Shown: positions 53,497 to 63,022, counted from the first letter of the stretch. The stretch is DNA of 64,000 nt from Chitinophaga sp. SYP-B3965 (GCF_009647655.1 NZ_WJFD01000005.1:124001-188000); one strand, 5' to 3'. Program-made: numbers and translations. Notes: generated by a model not told the origin, from the sequence alone.

Positions 53497-54876
53497 ATGC
53501 AAATCAAATCTTATTGCCTGATGATCTGCCTGGTGCTGGCCGGAGCTTTTAAAGTTTCCGCACAAAGCGTAAGCACCCCGCAGTACATTGAAACGTACAA
53601 GAACCTGGCGATGGAAGAGCAGCGCCGTTCCGGTGTTCCCGCCGCTATTAAACTGGCGCAGGGCATCCTGGAAACACAGTCCGGCAATGGCTGGCTGGTG
53701 CTCAATTCCAACAATCACTTCGGGATCAAATGCAAGAATAACTGGAACGGCAAAAGCGTGAACTACGACGATGATGCCCGCCAGGAATGTTTCCGTAAAT
53801 ACGAATCTGCGGAGGAATCCTGGAAAGATCATTCTGATTTCCTGCACAATAATCCCCGCTATAAATTCCTCTTTGATTTTGATCCTACGGATTATAAATC
53901 CTGGGCCTATGGGCTTAAAACAGCAGGTTATGCCACCAGCAAAACTTATCCGCAGCAACTGATCCAGATCATTGAAACATACAACCTGCAGCAATACAAT
54001 GCCCTGGCCATGAGTAATGCGCCCATTCCTGAAGGGCCGGTATTTGTTGAAAACACTGCTACGGCTCCTGCTCCTGCTTCGGCTGAAGTAAAAGAGGTAA
54101 ATAAACCGCAATACCCTGAGGGTACAGAGTTCCGCATCAACGGCCGTAAAGTGATCCTCGTTAAAGAAGGCACGGCATTGATACAACTGGCCAGTGAAAA
54201 AGACATCCGCCTCAGCAACCTGCTCAGCTATAACGATCTTACAGAAGATGTGCCGCTGGAAAAAGACATGCTCATTTTCCTGCAAAGCAAAAACAAACGT
54301 GGCCAGAATGATTACCACATTGTAGCACCGGGTGAAACTATGCATGATATAGCACAGGCAGAAGGTATACAGCTGAAATGGCTGCACAAGCGGAATAAGA
54401 TGGAAGAAGGGGATCAGCCGGCTGCAGGAGAGAGGATAGCACTGGATGGGTATGCTTCCTCAAAACCAAAACTCGGTAGTAACTCTGTAGCGAAAGTAGA
54501 TGACTATAAAGACCTGAATCCCCGCCAGATCATTAAAGATGTAAAAGAAGAGATTGCCAAAGCAACTGCTGCCCCGGTTGCTAAAGCAGGCCCGGCAGCT
54601 CCGGCAGGCAAAGCGCCTGCGCCTGAAAGAGGGATTCCCCGCGAAATGGTAGAAGACCTGAAGAAAGTAGGCTCTGTAACGCCGGCAGGTACTTCCGGCA
54701 CTGGCACTGCTGGCTCTTCCGCCGCTTCAGGCGCCAGATACCATACCGTAACAGAAAAAGAAACACTCTACAGCATCTCCCGCCAGTACAGCGTAACCGT
54801 TGCGCAATTGCAGCAATGGAACAACCTGCAGGAGAATGGCATCAAAATAGGCCAGCAACTGATCGTTAGAAAATAG
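53497..54876 (+). CDS. Exported glucosaminidase with LysM modules
   Basis: 459 aa. Signal peptide QIKSYCLMICLVLAGAFKVS, then AQ. The mannosyl-glycoprotein/flagellum-type glucosaminidase domain spans ~30-165, with catalytic Glu in AAIKLAQGILETQSGNGWL and the family pattern SNNHFGIKCKNNW. Two LysM-like modules follow in the middle (VILVKEGTALIQLASEKDIR; YHIVAPGETMHDIAQAEGIQ). An Ala/Pro/Lys linker precedes a clear C-terminal LysM (YHTVTEKETLYSISRQYSVT). It should cut peptidoglycan in the periplasm. It is closely spaced with hpt downstream and the methyltransferase upstream. Confidence 0.93.
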   Translation: MQIKSYCLMICLVLAGAFKVSAQSVSTPQYIETYKNLAMEEQRRSGVPAAIKLAQGILETQSGNGWLVLNSNNHFGIKCKNNWNGKSVNYDDDARQECFRKYESAEESWKDHSDFLHNNPRYKFLFDFDPTDYKSWAYGLKTAGYATSKTYPQQLIQIIETYNLQQYNALAMSNAPIPEGPVFVENTATAPAPASAEVKEVNKPQYPEGTEFRINGRKVILVKEGTALIQLASEKDIRLSNLLSYNDLTEDVPLEKDMLIFLQSKNKRGQNDYHIVAPGETMHDIAQAEGIQLKWLHKRNKMEEGDQPAAGERIALDGYASSKPKLGSNSVAKVDDYKDLNPRQIIKDVKEEIAKATAAPVAKAGPAAPAGKAPAPERGIPREMVEDLKKVGSVTPAGTSGTGTAGSSAASGARYHTVTEKETLYSISRQYSVTVAQLQQWNNLQENGIKIGQQLIVRK

Positions 54877-54883
54877 CCTGTAT

Positions 54884-55417
54884 ATGACTATAAAAGTACA
54901 CGATAAACACTTCGAGCCGTATCTCGATGAAGCTACCCTGCAACAGCGCATTAAAGAGCTGGCAAAGGAGATCAGCGATGACCTGCAAGGCTCTAAGCCC
55001 TTATTCATCGGTATCCTGAACGGATCTTTTATGTTTGCAGCTGACCTGTTCAAACACCTTTCCATTGAAGCGGAGATCTCATTCATCAAACTGGCTTCGT
55101 ATAAAGGCACCAAATCTACCGGTAACGTTATTACTGCCATTGGCCTGGAGGAAGACCTCTTTGGCCGCACCGTAGTGATCGTGGAAGATATTGTGGACAC
55201 CGGTAAAACCCTCAGCCAGTTCCTCCCCCAACTGGAACACCAGCAGCCTAAGCAGCTTTTGGTAGCTTCCCTCCTCAATAAACCCGACGCAATGACCCAT
55301 AAAGTGCAGATAGACTACCTGGGCTTTACCGTTCCCAATAAATTCCTGTTGGGCTATGGCCTTGATTATGATGGCTTAGGAAGAAATCTGCCGGAAATAT
55401 ACCAGTTAACCGACTAA
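54884..55417 (+). CDS. hpt: Hypoxanthine phosphoribosyltransferase
   Basis: 177 aa. Salvages hypoxanthine (and guanine) to IMP/GMP using PRPP. The PRPP loop is VVIVEDIVDTGKTLSQFLPQ. Other marks are PLFIGILNGSFMFAADLFKH, the flexible loop KLASYKGTKSTGNV and the C-terminal VPNKFLLGYGLDYDGLGRNL, where Phe/Val and Asp contact the purine. It starts 7 bases after the glucosaminidase gene. Confidence 0.95.
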   Translation: MTIKVHDKHFEPYLDEATLQQRIKELAKEISDDLQGSKPLFIGILNGSFMFAADLFKHLSIEAEISFIKLASYKGTKSTGNVITAIGLEEDLFGRTVVIVEDIVDTGKTLSQFLPQLEHQQPKQLLVASLLNKPDAMTHKVQIDYLGFTVPNKFLLGYGLDYDGLGRNLPEIYQLTD

Positions 55418-55490
55418 ATTTTAGCCCGGTTCCAACAACTAATTAAATATTTCCTTAATTTTATGTGTCGTTGTATGTAATAAATTTACG

Positions 55491-57260
55491 ATGCATAAAC
55501 TCCTCATACTGCTTTGTTGGCTATGCGGGAGCATGATGGCAGAGGCACAACAAAGAGGATGGGTAACAGGAGCAGTACAGGATAGCGTTAGTCGTAATCC
55601 CGTACAACAGGTGAGGATCAGTATTTTAGGAGATACGGTCAATGTTAAGACAAACCAGTATGGACTATTTCGTATAGACATTCCAGTTGGCAGCACCCAC
55701 CTCGTTTTTGAACACCCCGGGTATAGGACTAAGATTGTGCCCCTCGTCAATTATGACCGCATGCTCATTGAGCTGAGCCCGTTAGGAAAAATTGTTGAAG
55801 ATAACGCGACTATTGCCAAAGCGAAAGCCCGGGCAAGGTTTGCCCATAGCACTAATCCCAACTACGGTAACGTAGGCATGGGGGTATCCTCCTTTTTTGA
55901 TGAAACATACGGCAAGCTTTACGAGAACAAATTTGTAGATGCGAACAAAAGCAGCGTTTCTTCTTTTGCCATAGACGTAGACAGGGCTGCCTATAGTAAT
56001 ATGCGCCGCTTTGTAAAACTCCGGGAACCCATTCCTGTAGATGCCGTAAGGGTAGAAGAACTGATCAATTACTTCCACTATAGTTATCCCGCTCCCCGTA
56101 ACGATAGTCTCTTTACTATTTATTCCAATTATACAGACTGCCCCTGGAATAAAGCGAATAACTTATTAGAGATAGCCGTGCGGGCACAGCAGATGGAAAC
56201 AGATAGTCTTCCTGCCAGCAACCTCGTATTCCTGATAGACATTTCCGGTTCTATGGGTACGCCTAATAAGCTGCCCCTGTTGCAGGCTGCCTTCAGGGTA
56301 TTGGTGAATAATCTCCGCCCGCGGGACAGGGTGGCGATTGTTGCCTATGCAGGAGCCCCTGGCCTCGTATTGCCCTGCACACCGGGCAACCAGAAAGAGA
56401 AAATATTAAATGCGATCGACTACCTCAGTGCCGGCGGCGCTACTGCCGGAGAGGCGGCCATCCAGATGGCCTATCAGCTGGCCGATGAGAATTTCATCCC
56501 TAACGGGAATAACCGTGTGATACTGGCTACGGATGGAGATTTTAACGTTGGGCAAACGAGTGACCAGGATATGGAAGACCTGATCATGAAGAAAAAAGAA
56601 AGTGGCGTGTTATTAACCTGCCTTGGTTTTGGCATGAAGGATTATAAAGACTCCAAGCTGGAAACCCTTGCCAGCAAAGGTAATGGCAACTTCGCTTATA
56701 TAGATGACCTGGAAGAAGCCACGAAGGTTTTTGCGAAAGAATTCGGCAGCACACTCTTTACGGTGGCAAGGGATGTACGTGCGCAGGTGAACTTCAATCC
56801 TGCACGGGTAAAGTCTTACAGGCTGATAGGATATGAAAACAAAGTGCTGAAAGAAGACAATAGTAACGGAGAAAAGATAGTAGGAGGAATAGTAGGCTCA
56901 GGCCATTGTGTGGTGGCCATCTATGAGATCGAACCTGTAGCAGCAGACCCTGGTGGTGTTTTAACAGATGTGAAGATCTGGTACCGCCCTGCATTGGATA
57001 CCACGATGCATTGCCTGGAAAAATCCATCACAAATAACAAAACCGAATTTGTAAAAGCCTCTGATGATTTCCGGTTTGCGGCTTCTGTGGCATTGTTTGG
57101 TATGCTGGTAAGGAAATCTCATTACAAAGGAGAAGGTTCCATTAACATGGTCACAGATATTGCCAGACATGCACTGGGCTATGATCCTGGTGGATACAGA
57201 GGCGAATTCTTAAAACTGATCAAACTGGTGAAGAAGAATACGAACTGGTTGAAGGAGTAG
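55491..57260 (+). CDS. Exported von Willebrand factor A-domain protein (YfbK-like)
   Basis: 589 aa. Signal peptide HKLLILLCWLCGSMMAEAQ. A carboxypeptidase-regulatory-like domain (ISILGDTVNVKTNQYGLFRI) is followed by the VWA N-terminal segment (SFAIDVDRAAYSNMRRFVKL, then VDAVRVEELINYFHYSYP). The VWA domain has MIDAS residues in LVFLIDISGSMGTPNKLPLL, and a DUF3520-type C-terminus follows. Likely a periplasmic or surface scaffold that binds a partner through a metal-dependent site. Its last 41 bases overlap the convergent symporter gene. Confidence 0.92.
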   Translation: MHKLLILLCWLCGSMMAEAQQRGWVTGAVQDSVSRNPVQQVRISILGDTVNVKTNQYGLFRIDIPVGSTHLVFEHPGYRTKIVPLVNYDRMLIELSPLGKIVEDNATIAKAKARARFAHSTNPNYGNVGMGVSSFFDETYGKLYENKFVDANKSSVSSFAIDVDRAAYSNMRRFVKLREPIPVDAVRVEELINYFHYSYPAPRNDSLFTIYSNYTDCPWNKANNLLEIAVRAQQMETDSLPASNLVFLIDISGSMGTPNKLPLLQAAFRVLVNNLRPRDRVAIVAYAGAPGLVLPCTPGNQKEKILNAIDYLSAGGATAGEAAIQMAYQLADENFIPNGNNRVILATDGDFNVGQTSDQDMEDLIMKKKESGVLLTCLGFGMKDYKDSKLETLASKGNGNFAYIDDLEEATKVFAKEFGSTLFTVARDVRAQVNFNPARVKSYRLIGYENKVLKEDNSNGEKIVGGIVGSGHCVVAIYEIEPVAADPGGVLTDVKIWYRPALDTTMHCLEKSITNNKTEFVKASDDFRFAASVALFGMLVRKSHYKGEGSINMVTDIARHALGYDPGGYRGEFLKLIKLVKKNTNWLKE

Positions 57261-58632
57261 TGTCTTTCTTTTTCCAGCAGTAAGTACCTATCACCATACC
57301 CGCTATACTACTCAGTAATCCAATAAACAAAGGCGGCGTTTCCGGTTCAAATATTTCACTGAGGATATAACCCACGGTACCCATTATTATGGAAAGCACA
57401 GCCCCGGCTTCATTAGACCGCTTCCAATACAAACCTGCCGTAAGCGGTACAAATAAAGAAACAAGACTTAACACGGAAGAAGAAGCTACCAGTTCATAAA
57501 TGTTCTGGCTACCCAATGCCATCAGCATAGAGATAGCAGATACCACCACAACGGATAAACGAATGATGCGCAGGAACTTTGCATCGGAGATATCTTTAAA
57601 GAAAGGGCGGATAATATTTTCTCCCAACACCGTGGAAGGCGCAAGGATCGCGCCGCTGGTGGTGCTCATGATAGCAGATAATAATGCGCCGAAGAACAAT
57701 ACCTGTGTGAACAGGCTGCCATGCTGCAACACCATATTCGGCAGGATCTTTTCTGTATCACCTGCTGCCAGTGAAGGATATAATTGTTGTGCGCATAACA
57801 CGATCAGTAACGGTAAAGAGCCGATCACCAGGTACATCAGTGCGCCGAGGTAAGAAGAATATTGCGCCACCTTTTCGCTCTTACTGCTCATGAGCCGCTG
57901 GAACACATCCTGCTGCGGAATAGAGCCGAGACCTATCGTGAACCAGGCGGCCATGTATTTGAGCCAGCTGTTCCAGTCGCTGTGCGGAAAGAACTGGAAG
58001 GTGCCTGCGGGTGCTTTGTCTATCACGGTTTGCAAACCGCCTGCCTGGTCTACCACGTTATAGGTGATCACTAAAATACCAATGATGATCATGATGGTCT
58101 GGATGAAATCTGTAATCGATACAGACCACATGCCACCCATGTAAGTATAAGCCATCACGATCAGTCCGCTGGCCAGCATGGCAATGGAAGAGGGGATGCC
58201 CATTACGGTATTGATCACAATGCCCATGGCTACGATCTGCGCGGCAATCCATCCGAAGTAGGAGGGCACCATCAGCAGGGCAGAGATCACTTCTGCTTTT
58301 TTACCGTATCGTACTTTGAAATAATCGCAGAAGGTGAGCACATTGCTGCGATAGAGTTTCCTGGCGTAGAATAATCCTACCAGCAGGAGGCAGAGGGATG
58401 CACCGAAGGGATCTTCCATTACACCCTGTAAACCATGTTGTGCAAATTCACTGGTAGCGCCCAGCATGGTTTCAGAACCAAACCAGGTAGCGAAAATTAC
58501 GCAGGTGCTGATGCCCAGTGGAAGGCTGCGTCCTGCCACCATAAAGTCGCTGGCGCTTTTTACGCGTTGTGCTGCCCAACGCCCGATGAGGATGGTTACC
58601 AGTAGGTAAACCAGGATGAATGCTATTAACAT
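57220..58632 (-). CDS. Sodium:solute symporter (SSS family)
   Basis: 470 aa with about 13 hydrophobic helices. N-terminus LIAFILVYLLVTILIGRWAA, then the conserved VAGRSLPLGISTCVIFATWF and GLQGVMEDPFGASLCLLLVG. The core TYMGGMWSVSITDFIQTIMI and GLGSIPQQDVFQRLMSSKSE, followed by FGALLSAIMSTTSGAILAPS, belong to the Na+/solute fold. The substrate is not predictable. The C-terminus is low-complexity Ser/Tyr/Thr (TTPSTSSYSSSPV), written in the region overlapping the VWA gene. Confidence 0.93.
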   Translation of the reverse strand: MLIAFILVYLLVTILIGRWAAQRVKSASDFMVAGRSLPLGISTCVIFATWFGSETMLGATSEFAQHGLQGVMEDPFGASLCLLLVGLFYARKLYRSNVLTFCDYFKVRYGKKAEVISALLMVPSYFGWIAAQIVAMGIVINTVMGIPSSIAMLASGLIVMAYTYMGGMWSVSITDFIQTIMIIIGILVITYNVVDQAGGLQTVIDKAPAGTFQFFPHSDWNSWLKYMAAWFTIGLGSIPQQDVFQRLMSSKSEKVAQYSSYLGALMYLVIGSLPLLIVLCAQQLYPSLAAGDTEKILPNMVLQHGSLFTQVLFFGALLSAIMSTTSGAILAPSTVLGENIIRPFFKDISDAKFLRIIRLSVVVVSAISMLMALGSQNIYELVASSSVLSLVSLFVPLTAGLYWKRSNEAGAVLSIIMGTVGYILSEIFEPETPPLFIGLLSSIAGMVIGTYCWKKKDTTPSTSSYSSSPV

Positions 58633-58651
58633 GAAAGGCTAAGATACTTAT

Positions 58652-58917
58652 TTAACGGTCAGGAAGCAATGGGGGCAACGAGCGTGTTTTTTTATTTTAA
58701 TAATGATCAGGAAGCAATGGGGGCAACGAGCGTTTTTTTTTATTTTAATAACGGTCTGGAAGCAATGGGGGCAACGAGTGTGTTTTTTTTATTTTAATAA
58801 TGATCAGGAAGCAATGCTGTTATTACTTAACGATCGTAAAGCAATGCCGCAACAGTTTAATGATTTTGAAACAATGCCGCCATCACTTAACGATCCGGAA
58901 GCAATGCCGCAACAACT
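58652..58917. repeat. Tandem repeat array continuous with the 3' end of a methyltransferase gene
   Basis: Three 48/49-base units (from about 58654, 58702 and 58750) and four 30-base units (from about 58799 to 58917) share the core AGCAATG preceded by GATC-like bases. The 48-base units contain GGAAGCAATGGGGGCAACGA plus a T-run and ATTTTAAT. The last 30-base unit is itself the final codons and stop region of the minus-strand methyltransferase gene ending at 58883. On that strand each 30-base unit reads a variant of KLLRHCFRIV. Confidence 0.8.
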
Positions 58918-59827
58918 TCCCCTGAAAATCAAAAGGCACCGTCTGTGCCGTAATGTTCTTTATAGACGAAGCATGGATACTTTCCTCTTCCAGCACAAAT
59001 TTGCGCAGGTTATTACTGAAATAGATCACACCTCCCGGCTTCGTAGCCAGTAACACTTTATTGATGATCTCCACATGATCCCGCTGAATATCCAGGATAT
59101 CCTTCATCCGTTTGCTGTTGGAGAAAGTAGGAGGGTCCAGCACCACAAGATCGTAGGTGTTCGTTTTAAGCTCATCGAGATATTGCAACACATCTGCATG
59201 GATGTATTGATGTTTGGCAGGATCAAAGAGATCATTGAGTTTGATATTCTCTTCTGCCCAGGAGAGATAGGTTTTAGACAGGTCGATAGAAGTAACACTG
59301 GCTGCGCCTCCCGCTGCCGCATACACGGAAAAGGAACCGGTATAACAAAACAGGTTGAGCACTTTTTTATCCTTTGCTTCTTCCCGCACCATATGCCGCG
59401 TGATGCGGTGATCCAGAAAAAGACCACTGTCTAAATAATCAGAGAGGTTCACTTTGAATTTCAGCCCGTCTTCCTGTACGATCAGTTCTTCTTTGGAAAA
59501 GTCCATTTTTTCGTACTGGCTCTGGCGGTTCTGTTTTCGCTGACGGGTACGGAGGTGAAGATCTTCTGCGGGTACTTCCAGTACTTTGGCCAATACTTCC
59601 ATGCTGGTATGCAGCCATTCATCGTAGGCTTCTTCTTCCATGCCGTGCTGGCTGCGGTACTCCGCTACATACACTTTATCCTCGTACAATTCAATGATAA
59701 GGGGAAATTCCGGAAGGTCCCGGTCATAGATCCGGAAGCAGGTGATGCCCTGGCGTTTTGCAGTTTTGCGAAGGTGTTTCAGCACTTTCGCCAGCCGGTT
59801 CTCGAACATCTCGAATTTGTGGGACAT
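58883..59827 (-). CDS. RlmK-like class I SAM-dependent rRNA methyltransferase
   Basis: 314 aa from MSHKFEMFENRLAKVLKHL (the frame is open to 59857). It matches the C-terminal RlmK half of RlmKL: YDRDLPEFPLIIELYEDKVY, FKVNLSDYLDSGLFLDHRIT (GxFLDxR), motif I VLNLFCYTGSFSVYAAAGGA and motif IV LVVLDPPTFSNSKRM. The expected target is m7G2069 in 23S rRNA. The THUMP-RlmL half is absent, so it acts alone. The last ten codons are one unit of the repeat array downstream. Confidence 0.9.
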   Translation of the reverse strand: MSHKFEMFENRLAKVLKHLRKTAKRQGITCFRIYDRDLPEFPLIIELYEDKVYVAEYRSQHGMEEEAYDEWLHTSMEVLAKVLEVPAEDLHLRTRQRKQNRQSQYEKMDFSKEELIVQEDGLKFKVNLSDYLDSGLFLDHRITRHMVREEAKDKKVLNLFCYTGSFSVYAAAGGAASVTSIDLSKTYLSWAEENIKLNDLFDPAKHQYIHADVLQYLDELKTNTYDLVVLDPPTFSNSKRMKDILDIQRDHVEIINKVLLATKPGGVIYFSNNLRKFVLEEESIHASSIKNITAQTVPFDFQGKLLRHCFRIVK

Positions 59828-59846
59828 AGGCGCAAAGATGCATAAA

Positions 59847-59876
59847 AAAAGCTGCACCGTGTGTGGTGCAGCTTTT
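59847..59876 (-). terminator. Intrinsic terminator of the grpE-dnaJ operon
   Basis: AAAAGCTGCACC pairs with GGTGCAGCTTTT around a 6-base loop, with a further run of T on the minus strand. It lies 9 bases past the dnaJ stop and before the RlmK-like ATG. Confidence 0.85.
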
Positions 59877-59885
59877 AAAATATTA

Positions 59886-61046
59886 TCAGCTAAAGATGTC
59901 CTTCACTTTCTCGAAGAATCCTTTATCGCTTTTCTCCGGGTTCGGTTTAAAGTTCCCTGAGTCCTGCAATTTCTCCAGCATGCTCTTCTCTTCTGAAGTA
60001 AGTGTCTGCGGCGTCCATACATTTACATGGATCAGCTGATCACCTTTTTCATAACTGTTCACAGAAGGGAAACCCTTGCCTTTCAAACGGAAGATCTTAC
60101 CGCTTTGGGTGCCTGGTGGTACTTTGATCTTGGCCTTACCATCAATGGTAGGCACTTCCACCTGTATGCCGAAGGCGGCTTCAGGGAAAGAGATATGAAG
60201 ATCGTAGGCTACGTTCAGTCCATCCCGCTGTAATTCCGGGTGTGGTTCTTCTTCAATGAGGATGAGCAGGTCTCCGGGAGCACCGCCTCTTTCGCCGGCA
60301 TTTCCTTTTCCGCTCATGCTCAGCTGCATGCCTTCCATTACACCAGCCGGGATATCGATAGATACCGTTTCTTCACCGTATTGACGGCCTTCTCCTTTAC
60401 AGGAAGAACATTTATTGGTGATGATCTGGCCTTCTCCGTTACAGGTAGGGCAGGTAGTGACGGTTTGCATCTGGCCCAGGAAGGTCTGGGTCACTTTCCT
60501 TACTTGTCCGGAACCCTGGCAGGTGGTACAGGTCTGGAATGCATTTTTGTCTTTTGCGCCCAGCCCGTTACAGGTGGTACAGGTTACATGTTTTTTAACC
60601 TTGATCTTTTTGTTGGCGCCTTTGGCGATCTCCTCAAAATTGAGTTTGATCTTTACCCGCAGGTTGCTGCCCCGGGTACCTCTGCCACGGCGGTTTCCAC
60701 CACCACCGCCACGTCCGCCGCCGAAGAAACTACCGAAGATATCTTCTCCGAAGATGTCTCCAAAGTTGGAGAAGATATCATCCATGTTCATGTTTCCGCC
60801 GGCGTGCCCGCCACGGTTGCCCATACCGGCATGGCCGAAACGGTCGTATTGTCCGCGTTTATCAGGGTCGCTCAACACTTCATAGGCTTCTGCCGCTTCT
60901 TTGAAATGTTCCTCTGCCTCCTTGTTACCGGGGTTACGGTCAGGATGGTATTGCATGGCTACCTTGCGGTAAGCCTTTTTGATCTCATCCTGGGAGGAGG
61001 TTTTGGACACCCCTAAAATTTCGTAAAAATCTCTTTTGGTGGACAT
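59886..61046 (-). CDS. dnaJ: Chaperone protein DnaJ
   Basis: 386 aa. J domain with HPD ([20 protein letters not shown]), a Gly/Phe-rich region ([20 protein letters not shown]), and four zinc repeats [24 protein letters not shown] and CSSCKGEG. The C-terminal substrate-binding domains contain [20 protein letters not shown]. It delivers unfolded clients to DnaK and stimulates its ATPase. It forms an operon with grpE 78 bases upstream. Confidence 0.97.
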   Translation of the reverse strand: MSTKRDFYEILGVSKTSSQDEIKKAYRKVAMQYHPDRNPGNKEAEEHFKEAAEAYEVLSDPDKRGQYDRFGHAGMGNRGGHAGGNMNMDDIFSNFGDIFGEDIFGSFFGGGRGGGGGNRRGRGTRGSNLRVKIKLNFEEIAKGANKKIKVKKHVTCTTCNGLGAKDKNAFQTCTTCQGSGQVRKVTQTFLGQMQTVTTCPTCNGEGQIITNKCSSCKGEGRQYGEETVSIDIPAGVMEGMQLSMSGKGNAGERGGAPGDLLILIEEEPHPELQRDGLNVAYDLHISFPEAAFGIQVEVPTIDGKAKIKVPPGTQSGKIFRLKGKGFPSVNSYEKGDQLIHVNVWTPQTLTSEEKSMLEKLQDSGNFKPNPEKSDKGFFEKVKDIFS

Positions 61047-61124
61047 GTTTATACACTTGAATAGCCCACTCCTCTGAGCGGGCTGTTATGGATTTATGTA
61101 GACATTGATGTTGCTGTCACATCG

Positions 61125-61697
61125 TCATTTTCCTACTACTACGCGGGCATGACGGATGATCTTGTCATTCAGGTAGTAGCCTTTCTGCAGAACGTCCAGG
61201 ACCTTGCCTTTCAAATCTTCTGCAGGGGCAGGTACCTCTGTGATAGCATCGTGCAGGTCTGCATTGAATTCTTCGTTGAGACTTTCCATAGGTTTAAGGC
61301 CTTTGGATTGTAAAATACTGTGTAACTTATTGAAAACCAATGATACGCCGTCCTTCACAACATTAATATCCGTAGCGGTTTCCAGTTGTTTGGCTGCTCT
61401 CTCGGAATCGTCCAGTACATCCAGTAAGGCAATCACTACTTCCTTGTTGGCGGTATTTATTAATTCAATGCGCTCTTTGGCATTACGTTTCTTGAAGTTA
61501 TCGAAATCAGCATTCAGCAGCAGGTATTTCTTCCGCAGTTCATCCAGTTCGCTCCTTACCTTATCCAGTTCATTCTCTTCTGGTACGGCATCATTCAAAT
61601 GGGAAGACCCACTCATGTTCTCGTCTGAATTAATATCCTGTAAGCCGTCAGCTTCCGGCTGCCCATTTGCCTGCATATCTTTGTCGTTTTCTGTCAT
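61125..61697 (-). CDS. grpE: Nucleotide exchange factor GrpE
   Basis: 190 aa from MTENDKDMQANG (the frame runs further upstream, into the promoter). An acidic N-terminus is followed by the long dimerising helix (NELDKVRSELDELRKKYLLL, then NADFDNFKKRNAKERIEL), then ALLDVLDDSERAAKQL and the beta head DLKGKVLDVLQKGYYLNDKI, ending IRHARVVVGK. It releases ADP from DnaK. A good promoter lies directly upstream. Confidence 0.96.
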   Translation of the reverse strand: MTENDKDMQANGQPEADGLQDINSDENMSGSSHLNDAVPEENELDKVRSELDELRKKYLLLNADFDNFKKRNAKERIELINTANKEVVIALLDVLDDSERAAKQLETATDINVVKDGVSLVFNKLHSILQSKGLKPMESLNEEFNADLHDAITEVPAPAEDLKGKVLDVLQKGYYLNDKIIRHARVVVGK

Positions 61698-61715
61698 GAT
61701 GGTATAAATTAACTG

Positions 61716-61745
61716 CAAAAGTACAACGGTCAATTATTTTGCCAA
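61716..61745 (-). promoter_or_regulatory. Promoter of grpE-dnaJ
   Basis: On the minus strand TTG (61745-61743), 19 bases, TACTTTTG (61723-61716), exactly the Bacteroidota consensus; the ATG is 18 bases downstream. No CIRCE inverted repeat is visible. Confidence 0.7.
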
Positions 61746-61807
61746 GGGGTAGAATGGGGACAAATTGGCAGAAAATACCATAAAGCCTGCATAAAGCAGG
61801 GAATGTG

Positions 61808-61815
61808 TACCTTTG
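61808..61815 (+). promoter_or_regulatory. Probable -7 element of the rlmI-like gene
   Basis: TACCTTTG matches TAnnTTTG, 19 bases before the ATG at 61835. No TTG at the correct distance. Confidence 0.4.
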
Positions 61816-61834
61816 CGCCTTCGAAATAAAATAC

Positions 61835-63007
61835 ATGACAAAGGTTTTTCTAAAGAAAAAAATACAGAACAGGGTCTTGCTCGGGCATCCCTGGATCTTC
61901 GGGAATGAAGTAGGACAGATAGACGGGGAAGTGAATCCCGGGGATATTGTGGATGTGTTTACCCATACAGGGGTATTTGTGGGGAGAGGGTATATCAACC
62001 CCCAGTCCCAGATCCTGGTCCGTTTGCTTACCCGGGATAAGAATGAGCAGATAAATGATGGCTTCTTCCTGCAGCGGTTGCAGAAGGCCTGGGATTACCG
62101 GAAAAAGATAGGGTATGTGGAAAACTGCCGCCTCGTATTCGGGGAAGCGGATGAACTGCCGGCCCTGGTGATCGATAAATTCAACGACTACCTCGTGATC
62201 CAGACCCTGGCGCTGGGGATAGACCGTTGGAAACCAGCTATTGTGGCTGCACTGGAAAAAATATTCTCGCCTAAAGGTATTTATGAAAGGAACGATGTGC
62301 CTGTTCGGGAACTGGAAGGTTTGCCGCAGCAAAAGGGCTTTTTAAGCGCTCCTTTTGACACGAACATCATCCTGAAGGAAAATGGTTTAAAGTTCCATGT
62401 AGATATCGTAAACGGACAGAAAACAGGGTATTTCCTGGATCAGCAGGATAACCGCCGTGCTATCCAGCATATCGTGAAAGGCGCCAATGTACTGGAAGCG
62501 TTCTGCTATACCGGTACTTTCTCCTGCCATGCGGCCCATTACGGAGCTAAAAGTGTGCTGGGACTGGATATCTCAGAGAATGCGGTAGCCACCGCCCGCC
62601 GGAATGCGGAGCTGAACGGCCTGCAGGATAAATGTGAGTTCCAGGCCGTGAATGCTTTTGACCAGCTGAAGCAATGGACCAAAGAAGACAAGAAATTTGA
62701 TGTGGTGATCCTGGATCCGCCGGCCTTTACCAAAAGCCGCGAGAATATCCAGAAGGCCATTACGGGTTATAAGGAGATCAACCTGCGGGGGATGAAGTTA
62801 CTGAAGCCCGGAGGGTTCCTGGTTACCGCCAGCTGTACCAACCTGGTAGATCCCTCTATGTTCCTGGAAACCATTCACTTGGCTGCCAAGGATGCCCGTA
62901 AGAAATTACGGCAGGTAACCTTCATGACACAGGCGCAGGACCATCCTATTCTCTGGAATATAGAGAACACTACTTACCTGAAGTTCCTGATCGTAGAGGT
63001 GCAGTAA
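61835..63007 (+). CDS. rlmI: RlmI-like class I SAM-dependent rRNA methyltransferase
   Basis: 390 aa from MTKVFLKKKIQNR. The N-terminal PUA domain has VLLGHPWIFGNEVGQIDGEV and NPGDIVDVFTHTGVFVGRGY. The central EEHD-like region has LVFGEADELPALVIDKFNDY. The Rossmann domain carries FHVDIVNGQKTGYFLDQQDN, motif I VLEAFCYTGTFSCHAAHYGA and motif IV FDVVILDPPAFTKSRENI. The family makes m5C1962 in 23S rRNA. Divergent from grpE. Confidence 0.92.
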   Translation: MTKVFLKKKIQNRVLLGHPWIFGNEVGQIDGEVNPGDIVDVFTHTGVFVGRGYINPQSQILVRLLTRDKNEQINDGFFLQRLQKAWDYRKKIGYVENCRLVFGEADELPALVIDKFNDYLVIQTLALGIDRWKPAIVAALEKIFSPKGIYERNDVPVRELEGLPQQKGFLSAPFDTNIILKENGLKFHVDIVNGQKTGYFLDQQDNRRAIQHIVKGANVLEAFCYTGTFSCHAAHYGAKSVLGLDISENAVATARRNAELNGLQDKCEFQAVNAFDQLKQWTKEDKKFDVVILDPPAFTKSRENIQKAITGYKEINLRGMKLLKPGGFLVTASCTNLVDPSMFLETIHLAAKDARKKLRQVTFMTQAQDHPILWNIENTTYLKFLIVEVQ

Positions 63008-63022
63008 GAGGCTGTTGCTATG

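Noticed and set aside
58652-58917. Possible CRISPR array
   Set aside because: The units differ in length (48 and 30), have no unique spacers of even size, and no cas gene is nearby.
58703-59053. Plus-strand frame with ten-residue repeats (NDxEAMPQQ-like)
   Set aside because: It reads through the tandem DNA array and then antisense into the methyltransferase gene; a 30-base unit gives a false protein repeat.
61698-61834. CIRCE element for HrcA control of grpE-dnaJ
   Set aside because: No TTAGCACTC-type inverted repeat is present between grpE and rlmI.
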